NCBI GenBank assembly: GCA_937880835.1
Contig: CALGRN010000244.1
Coordinates: forward strand, 1 to 9,737
Reading direction: 5' to 3'
From: an uncultured Prevotella sp.
GTDB lineage: Bacteria; Bacteroidota; Bacteroidia; Bacteroidales; Bacteroidaceae
Length of the DNA stretch: 9,737 nt
Below are positions 6,385 to 9,737 of the stretch, piece by piece (the stretch's first letter is position 1; each line of letters starts with the position of its first letter). The notes under the pieces are model-generated. The model was not told the DNA's origin and ran no database searches. It was given only the letters and a program-made list of their open reading frames with translations. A program made the translations under genes and the position numbers.

Positions 6385-6780
6385 TTAATATACATAACAA
6401 AGAACTTCGCCGCCGACTTTCTGCTCAACAGCTTCTTTGTTTGTCATTACACCCTGTGACGTAGATATAATTGCTATACCAAGTCCGTTAATTACTCTCG
6501 GCATGTCTTTATAACCTGTGTACTTACGAAGACCAGGTGTAGAGACACGTTTCAAACACTTGATTGCATTTGTTTTTGTTGCAGGGTCATACTTCAAGGC
6601 AACCTTGATTGTACCCTGCGGACCATCTTCAATGAACTTATAGTTCAAGATATAGCCCTTCTCGAATAAGATCTTTGTGATCTCTTTCTTCAAGTTAGAC
6701 GCAGGAACTTCAACAACACGGTGATGAGCCATGATTGCATTTCTGAGTCTTGTCAGATAATCTGCTATTGGATCTGTCAT
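6385..6780 (-). CDS. rpsH: 30S ribosomal protein S8
   Basis: S8 (uS8) binds helix 21 of 16S rRNA and is a central organiser of the small-subunit platform; in E. coli it also represses spc-operon translation by binding a mimic of that helix in the mRNA. The 131-residue product has normal length and the expected landmarks: MTDPIADYLTRLRNA at the start, GLRKYTGYKDMPRV (83-96), the STSQGVMTNKEA motif (106-117) that contacts RNA, and GGEVLCYVY at the end. It follows the unusually long, structured gap after rpsN, and its stop codon lies 15 bases before the rplF ATG. No Shine-Dalgarno sequence precedes its ATG; the leader is almost pure A/T. Confidence 0.98.
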   Translation of the reverse strand: MTDPIADYLTRLRNAIMAHHRVVEVPASNLKKEITKILFEKGYILNYKFIEDGPQGTIKVALKYDPATKTNAIKCLKRVSTPGLRKYTGYKDMPRVINGLGIAIISTSQGVMTNKEAVEQKVGGEVLCYVY

Positions 6781-6884
6781 AAAATATAAATGTTAATTAA
6801 TCGGGACTTCCCCGACAATATTAAAAATATGCTCTTTAATTTAATATGATTATAAGGAACGCGGAATAGTCCATTATCCTTCAT
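6777..6884 (-). CDS. Doubtful small ORF (35 codons) overlapping the rpsH start
   Basis: From an ATG at 6884 an open frame of 35 codons runs to a TGA that overlaps the rpsH start as ATGA. The peptide begins MKDNGLFRVP, has a hydrophobic patch (SIFLILSG) in the middle and ends INIYIL. I recognise no family. In such AT-rich sequence a frame this long can occur by chance, there is no Shine-Dalgarno sequence, and the start lies inside a predicted stem. The ATGA overlap is the only point in favour; it could be a leader peptide coupled to rpsH. It is listed because a reader should know the frame is open, not because it is likely to be a gene. Confidence 0.12.
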   Translation of the reverse strand: MKDNGLFRVPYNHIKLKSIFLILSGKSRLINIYIL

Positions 6885-6902
6885 ATCATATAAATATTAA
6901 GA
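6781..6902 (-). promoter_or_regulatory. Structured intergenic region between rpsN and rpsH
   Basis: This 122-base gap stands out in a cluster where most gaps are under 30 bases. It contains an imperfect hairpin at 6840-6894 and a short GC-rich hairpin at 6801-6815 (TCGGG/CCCGA arms), with AT-rich sequence between them and the rpsH start. No U-run follows either hairpin, so a terminator is unlikely, and no good match to the Bacteroidales promoter element TAnnTTTG was seen. A 35-codon ORF also spans most of it (6777-6884). Because S8 is the known repressor of spc genes in E. coli, an autoregulatory leader for rpsH is a reasonable guess, but nothing here proves it. Confidence 0.35.
6840..6894 (-). 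promoter_or_regulatory. Imperfect stem-loop in the rpsN-rpsH gap
   Basis: In the transcript the 5' arm (6894-6885, UUUAUAUGAU) pairs with the 3' arm (6850-6840, AUCAUAUUAAA, one bulged U). A symmetric 3x3 internal loop (AUG opposite AUA) comes next, then a second helix AAGGA/UCCUU (6881-6877 with 6858-6854), closing an 18-base loop that contains a weak GGA/UCC mini-hairpin. The layout of two helices around a small internal loop is typical of protein-binding RNA sites, but the outer helix is mostly A-U and could be chance. Confidence 0.35.
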
Positions 6903-7205
6903 TTACCAGCTTGCTTTCTTAACTCCCGGAATCAAACCTGCTGATGCCATCTCGCGGAACTGAATACGAGAAAGACCGAACTGGCGGATATATCCTTTGG
7001 GACGACCAGTTATCTTGCAACGGTTATGAAGGCGGATAGGATTAGCATTCTTTGGAATAGACTGCAATTTACGAGCAGCCTCATAAGCTTCTGCCAAGTC
7101 ATTAGACGTAGCCACGATCTTCTTCAACGCAGCACGTTTCTCTGCATAACGAGCTACAAGTTTTGCACGCTTAACCTCGCGAGCTTTCATTGATTCTTTT
7201 GCCAT
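6903..7205 (-). CDS. rpsN: 30S ribosomal protein S14, zinc-free long form
   Basis: S14 (uS14) is a late-binding protein in the head of the small subunit, near S3 and S10. The 100-residue product is of the long, zinc-independent type: it has one cysteine (Cys63, in HNRCKITGRPKGY) where zinc-binding forms carry two CxxC pairs. The C-terminal core RQFGLSRIQFREMASAGLIPG and the final KKASW are typical. The N-terminal half (SMKAREVKRAKLVARYAEKR, then a helical NDLAEAYEAARKLQ segment) is the long-form extension and comparable in length to E. coli S14 (101). It follows rplE by 5 bases, and a 122-base gap separates it from rpsH, by far the longest gap in the window. Confidence 0.98.
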   Translation of the reverse strand: MAKESMKAREVKRAKLVARYAEKRAALKKIVATSNDLAEAYEAARKLQSIPKNANPIRLHNRCKITGRPKGYIRQFGLSRIQFREMASAGLIPGVKKASW

Positions 7206-7210
7206 ATCTC

Positions 7211-7765
7211 TTAATCGTTTTTAGAGTTCTTGAAAGGAAGACCGAATGCTTTAAGCAAGGCATAACCTTCTTCATCACTTTTTGCAGATGTCACAAAAGT
7301 TATGTTCATTCCCTGAATGCGGTCTATTGAATCGATATTGATCTCTGGGAAAATTATTTGTTCTTGTATTCCAAGAGTATAATTTCCACGTCCATCGAAT
7401 TTGCTCTCAATGCCTTTGAAGTCACGGATTCGAGGAAGAGCAACGCGAATTAGTTTTTCAAGGAATTCATACATACGCTGACGACGCAAAGTAACCATAA
7501 CGCCGATAGGCATCTTCTTACGGAGTTTAAAGTTCGCTATATCCTTCTTTGAATATGTAGCGACAGCTTTCTGTCCGGCAATTGATGAAATCTCGTTTAT
7601 AGCAATCTCGATAATTTTCTTATCTTGTGTAGCATCGCCCAAACCTTGATTTATAACGATCTTCTTCAAAGTTGGAACCTGCATTGAAGAAGAATAACAG
7701 AACTGTTTCTGCAATGCCGGAGCAATAGTCTCGGCATATACTTTCTTTAACTGTATTGTATCCAT
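7211..7765 (-). CDS. rplE: 50S ribosomal protein L5
   Basis: L5 (uL5) binds 5S rRNA together with L18 and L25-type proteins, forms part of the central protuberance, and contacts P-site tRNA and the small subunit. The 184-residue protein is slightly longer than E. coli L5 (179). Diagnostic stretches are PTLKKIVINQGLGDA, GQKAVATYSKKDIANFKLR and PIGVMVTLRRQRMYEFL, followed by ALPRIRDFKG, GNYTLGIQEQIIFPEI and GMNITFVTSAKSDEEGYALL. It starts inside the rplX stop codon (one shared base) and ends 5 bases before rpsN, so rplX-rplE-rpsN are probably translated in a coupled way. In E. coli the S8 repressor site lies at the rplX-rplE junction; there is no intergenic space for such an element here. Confidence 0.98.
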   Translation of the reverse strand: MDTIQLKKVYAETIAPALQKQFCYSSSMQVPTLKKIVINQGLGDATQDKKIIEIAINEISSIAGQKAVATYSKKDIANFKLRKKMPIGVMVTLRRQRMYEFLEKLIRVALPRIRDFKGIESKFDGRGNYTLGIQEQIIFPEINIDSIDRIQGMNITFVTSAKSDEEGYALLKAFGLPFKNSKND

Positions 7766-8085
7766 TACTTTATTTCCTCTCCTGATTTTTTAGCTATACG
7801 AACTTTCTTGCCATCATCAGTTCTCTTGATGCTTACACGAGTAGCTTTACCACTCTTCGGGTCAATAAGACTCAAGTTAGAGACATGGATTGGTGCTTCC
7901 TGTTTAACTATTCCACCTTGTGGATTCTTTGCAGATGGTTTTGTGCTTTTAGATACTATATTCACACCTTCAACGATAGCACGCTGTTTCTCAACAAGCA
8001 CTTTAAGCACCTTTCCGGTTTTGCCCTTATCCTCACCGGCAAGAACAATAACCTTATCGTCTTTCTTTATATGTAACTTATTCAT
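7765..8085 (-). CDS. rplX: 50S ribosomal protein L24
   Basis: L24 (uL24) binds the 5' domain of 23S rRNA early and acts as an assembly initiator, ending up beside the exit tunnel. The 106-residue product has the KOW motif near the N-terminus (KKDDKVIVLAGEDKGKTGKV, residues 7-26), then VEGVNIVSK and the NPQGGIVKQEAPIHVSNL stretch typical of bacterial L24. Length is close to the E. coli protein (104). Its stop codon overlaps the rplE start by one base (TAATG), suggesting translational coupling; its last codons (SGEE) also encode a purine-rich, Shine-Dalgarno-like sequence for rplE. The leader to this gene shows no Shine-Dalgarno sequence. Confidence 0.98.
   Translation of the reverse strand: MNKLHIKKDDKVIVLAGEDKGKTGKVLKVLVEKQRAIVEGVNIVSKSTKPSAKNPQGGIVKQEAPIHVSNLSLIDPKSGKATRVSIKRTDDGKKVRIAKKSGEEIK
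7775..7783 (-). promoter_or_regulatory. Shine-Dalgarno-like sequence for rplE inside rplX
   Basis: On the minus strand the bases read AGGAGAGGA, with the GAGG part ending 10 bases before the rplE ATG at 7765. The sequence is embedded in the rplX codons for Ser-Gly-Glu-Glu, so it may be a by-product of the protein sequence. Given the TAATG overlap, re-initiation could serve rplE without it. Confidence 0.4.
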
Positions 8086-8105
8086 TATTCTTTGTGTTTT
8101 AAGAA

Positions 8106-8471
8106 TTAAAGAACCTCAGGTGCAAGAGAAACAACTTTCATATTCACTGCACGAAGCTCACGAGCAACAGGACCGAAGATACGGCTACCACGAATTTCGC
8201 CAGCGTTATTGAGAAGTACGCACGCATTGTCATCGAAACGGATGTATGAACCGTCTGCACGTCTGATTTCTTTCTTAGTACGGACAACAACAGCCTTGCT
8301 GACTGTACCCTTCTTCATATCACTCGATGGCAGAGCATTCTTTACGGTAACCACAATGCGGTCACCTACTGAAGCGTAACGCTTAAAGCTACCACCCAAA
8401 ACATGGATGCAAAGTACCTCTTTAGCGCCGCTGTTGTCTGCTACCGAAAGTCTAGATTCTGTCTGTATCAT
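8106..8471 (-). CDS. rplN: 50S ribosomal protein L14
   Basis: L14 (uL14) is a beta-barrel protein at the subunit interface, contacting 16S rRNA in bridge B8 and serving as the docking site of the silencing factor RsfS in bacteria that have it. The 121-residue protein is nearly full family consensus: MIQTESRLSVADNSGAK at the start, IHVLGGSF, VGDRIVVTVK (36-45), KGTVSKAVVVRTKKEIRR (54-71, the signature region) and GSRIFGPVARELR (95-107). It is the first gene of the spc operon in E. coli, but here only 2 bases separate it from rpsQ. A 20-base AT-rich gap follows before rplX. This gene is the last one in the GC-richer part of the window. Confidence 0.98.
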   Translation of the reverse strand: MIQTESRLSVADNSGAKEVLCIHVLGGSFKRYASVGDRIVVTVKNALPSSDMKKGTVSKAVVVRTKKEIRRADGSYIRFDDNACVLLNNAGEIRGSRIFGPVARELRAVNMKVVSLAPEVL

Positions 8472-8473
8472 GA

Positions 8474-8731
8474 TTACTTGGCCTTTTCAACTATTTCCTT
8501 CAATCTCCATCTCTTTGTCTTGCTCAGAGGACGGGTCTCCATGATACGGACGGTATCGCCTATTCCGCATTCGCTGTTCTCGTCATGAACATGGTACTTC
8601 TTTGTCTTTCTGACAAACTTACCATAAATAGGGTGCTTCTCCTTGAAGACAGACAGAACAACGACTGTCTTGTCCATCTTGTCGCTGATCACGACACCCT
8701 GGCGCTCTTTGCGCAAATTTCTATCATTCAT
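8474..8731 (-). CDS. rpsQ: 30S ribosomal protein S17
   Basis: S17 (uS17) is a primary 16S rRNA-binding protein with an OB-fold that helps nucleate assembly of the small-subunit body. The 85-residue protein matches the family in length and in the motifs RQGVVISDKMDKTVVV (9-24), HPIYGKFVRKTKKYHVHDE and GDTVRIMETRPLSKTKRWRL. In E. coli it is the last gene of the S10 operon; here the stop codon lies only 2 bases before the rplN start, so the S10 and spc parts read as one transcription unit with no room for a promoter between them. The coding sequence is relatively GC-rich compared with genes further downstream. Confidence 0.98.
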   Translation of the reverse strand: MNDRNLRKERQGVVISDKMDKTVVVLSVFKEKHPIYGKFVRKTKKYHVHDENSECGIGDTVRIMETRPLSKTKRWRLKEIVEKAK

Positions 8732-8743
8732 AGAACCTTGTTT

Positions 8744-8938
8744 TTACTTGTTAAGTTCCCTCTTTCTCAACTCGGTCTTCATTCTGGCGATTGTCTTGCG
8801 GAGCTTGGCAATCTGAGAAGGATTCTCCAGCGGAGAAATGGCATGATTCAAACCCATCACTGTGTAGTTGGCTGATTCAGCTTCAATGCGCTCCTGCAGC
8901 TCCTGAGTTGTCAACTCCTTGATTTCAGAATTCTTCAT
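8744..8938 (-). CDS. rpmC: 50S ribosomal protein L29
   Basis: L29 (uL29) is a small two-helix protein near the peptide exit tunnel, next to L23, and forms part of the docking area for SRP and trigger factor. The 64-residue product has the normal family length and the expected helical pattern: an N-terminal helix around KELTTQELQERIEAE (8-22) and a C-terminal basic helix around AKLRKTIARMKTELRKREL. The motif NPSQIAKLRKTIAR in the second half is diagnostic. It lies 14 bases after rplP and 12 bases before rpsQ, the usual S10-operon order. The leader is AT-rich with no Shine-Dalgarno sequence. Confidence 0.97.
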   Translation of the reverse strand: MKNSEIKELTTQELQERIEAESANYTVMGLNHAISPLENPSQIAKLRKTIARMKTELRKRELNK

Positions 8939-8952
8939 AGTGAAAGGATTGA

Positions 8953-9390
8953 TTATTGTTCGTTCTTAAAGTCATAGTCACGTCTTACAACAAACTTTGT
9001 TGTGACGGGAAGTTTCTGGGCAGCCAGACGGAGAGCTTCCTTTGCAATTGCAAATGGAACGCCGTCGGCTTCAATGATGATACGGCCGGGAGTGATTGGG
9101 AACACGTAACCTTCTACGTCACCCTTACCTTTACCCATACGTACATCCAAAGGCTTCTTTGTGATTGGTTTGTCCGGGAAGATCCTGATCCAGATCTGAC
9201 CCTGACGCTGCATGTAACGTGTGATTGCCACACGGGCTGCTTCAATCTGACGAGCTGTGATCCAGCGAGTCTGAAGAGCCTTTATACCGAAGCTACCGAA
9301 AGCAAGTTCAGTACCACGATGTGATACGCCGTTGAGGCGACCACGACCTTTTTGCGGTCTTCTATATTTCTGTCTTTTTGGCTGTAACAT
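8953..9390 (-). CDS. rplP: 50S ribosomal protein L16
   Basis: L16 (uL16) is a late-assembling large-subunit protein near the peptidyl transferase centre and the A-site tRNA elbow. The 145-residue product starts MLQPKRQKYRRPQKG and carries the family hallmarks RWITARQIEAAR (about 42-53), WIRIFPDKPIT (67-77) and VRMGKGKG (83-90). Arg84 in the last motif aligns with E. coli Arg81, the residue hydroxylated by the YcfD/RoxA oxygenase there; whether that happens here is unknown. It is somewhat longer than the E. coli protein (136 residues), with a few extra residues near GRGRLNGVSHRG and a longer C-terminal tail. The ATG at 9390 is the only start that gives the conserved N-terminus. No Shine-Dalgarno sequence is present in the 11-base gap after rpsC. 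Confidence 0.98.
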   Translation of the reverse strand: MLQPKRQKYRRPQKGRGRLNGVSHRGTELAFGSFGIKALQTRWITARQIEAARVAITRYMQRQGQIWIRIFPDKPITKKPLDVRMGKGKGDVEGYVFPITPGRIIIEADGVPFAIAKEALRLAAQKLPVTTKFVVRRDYDFKNEQ

Positions 9391-9401
9391 AGTTCATCAA
9401 A

Positions 9402-9737
9402 TTAATTGTGGTTTGACTTTTTGTTGCGGAATCTTCTACCATTTCCGTTGTTTCCTCCGCGACCATTCTCCTTCTGCTGAGAGAAGTTTGGAGTGAGATC
9501 CTGCTTACCGAACTTCTCACCACGGCAGATCCAAACCTTGATACCAAGGAGACCAACCTTTGTGAGTGCCTCAGCGAGACAGTAGTCGATATCAGCACGA
9601 AGAGTGTGGAGTGGAGTACGACCTTCCTTGTACATCTCTGAACGGCTCATTTCAGCACCGTTGAGACGGCCTGAGATCTGAATCTTGATACCTTCAGCGT
9701 TAGAGCGCATTGTGTTAGCAATAGCAGTCTTGATAGC
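9402..9737 (-). CDS. rpsC: 30S ribosomal protein S3, C-terminal part (5' end cut by window edge)
   Basis: S3 (uS3) sits at the mRNA entry side of the small subunit and takes part in mRNA unwinding with S4 and S5. Only the last 111 codons are present; the frame is open to the window edge, so the ATG at 9710 is an internal methionine, not the start. The visible part is the S3 C-terminal domain, recognised by SGRLNGAEMSRSEMYKEGR, then PLHTLRADIDY and GIKVWICRGEKFG. The N-terminal KH domain lies outside the window. The protein ends in a Gly/Asn/Arg-rich basic tail of about 25 residues (GRGGNNGNGRRFRNKK), a low-complexity extension that is probably disordered. It is first in the visible transcript and lies 11 bases upstream of rplP, as in the S10 operon of other bacteria. 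Confidence 0.96.
   Translation of the reverse strand, partial: AIKTAIANTMRSNAEGIKIQISGRLNGAEMSRSEMYKEGRTPLHTLRADIDYCLAEALTKVGLLGIKVWICRGEKFGKQDLTPNFSQQKENGRGGNNGNGRRFRNKKSNHN

Noticed and set aside
6801..6815. Rho-independent terminator after rpsN
   Set aside because: The stem is short and not followed by a U-run, and essential co-oriented genes continue immediately downstream.
7808..8212. Plus-strand ORF of 134 codons across rplX and rplN
   Set aside because: It spans two well-supported minus-strand genes and their gap, with no recognisable domain.

Overview
The window is one contiguous block of minus-strand genes: the end of the S10 operon, the complete spc operon and the start of the alpha operon. 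In transcription order (high to low coordinates) it runs rpsC (5' end cut off by the window edge), rplP, rpmC, rpsQ, rplN, rplX, rplE, rpsN, rpsH, rplF, rplR, rpsE, rpmD, rplO, secY, map, infA, rpmJ, rpsM, rpsK, rpsD and rpoA (first 41 codons only). That is 22 genes, all co-oriented and most separated by fewer than 30 bases. No mobile element, tRNA, rRNA, CRISPR array or convincing terminator is visible.

The organism is very probably a member of the Bacteroidales, most likely Prevotella-like. The reasons are the protein sequences themselves (the RpoA start MAILAFQKPDKVV, the S14 ending in IPGVKKASW, the single-cysteine L36), moderate-to-low GC, AT-rich gene leaders that mostly lack a Shine-Dalgarno sequence, and secY-map-infA-rpmJ with no adk between secY and map. 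Species cannot be set from this evidence.

Layout: 9737-8106 holds large-subunit and small-subunit genes of the S10/early spc part and is visibly richer in GC. 8085-4257 holds the rest of the spc ribosomal proteins. 4252-2915 is the SecY translocon channel, followed by methionine aminopeptidase and initiation factor IF1. 1856-136 holds L36, S13, S11 and S4, and rpoA begins at 124. Together these genes build the ribosome, start translation, trim and export its products, and supply the RNA polymerase alpha subunit, so the cluster co-regulates growth-rate machinery.

The genes are ordinary for the clade; no new protein system is present. What deserves a second look lies between them: two inverted 7-bp repeat arrays that could fold just upstream of rpsK, an unusually long structured gap (122 bp) between rpsN and rpsH that also contains a 35-codon ORF overlapping the rpsH start as ATGA, and strong Shine-Dalgarno sequences before only rplF and rpmD (with a weaker one before rplE) in a lineage that rarely uses them. 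Three ribosomal proteins that exist in zinc-binding and zinc-free forms (S4, S14, L36) are all of the zinc-free form here.
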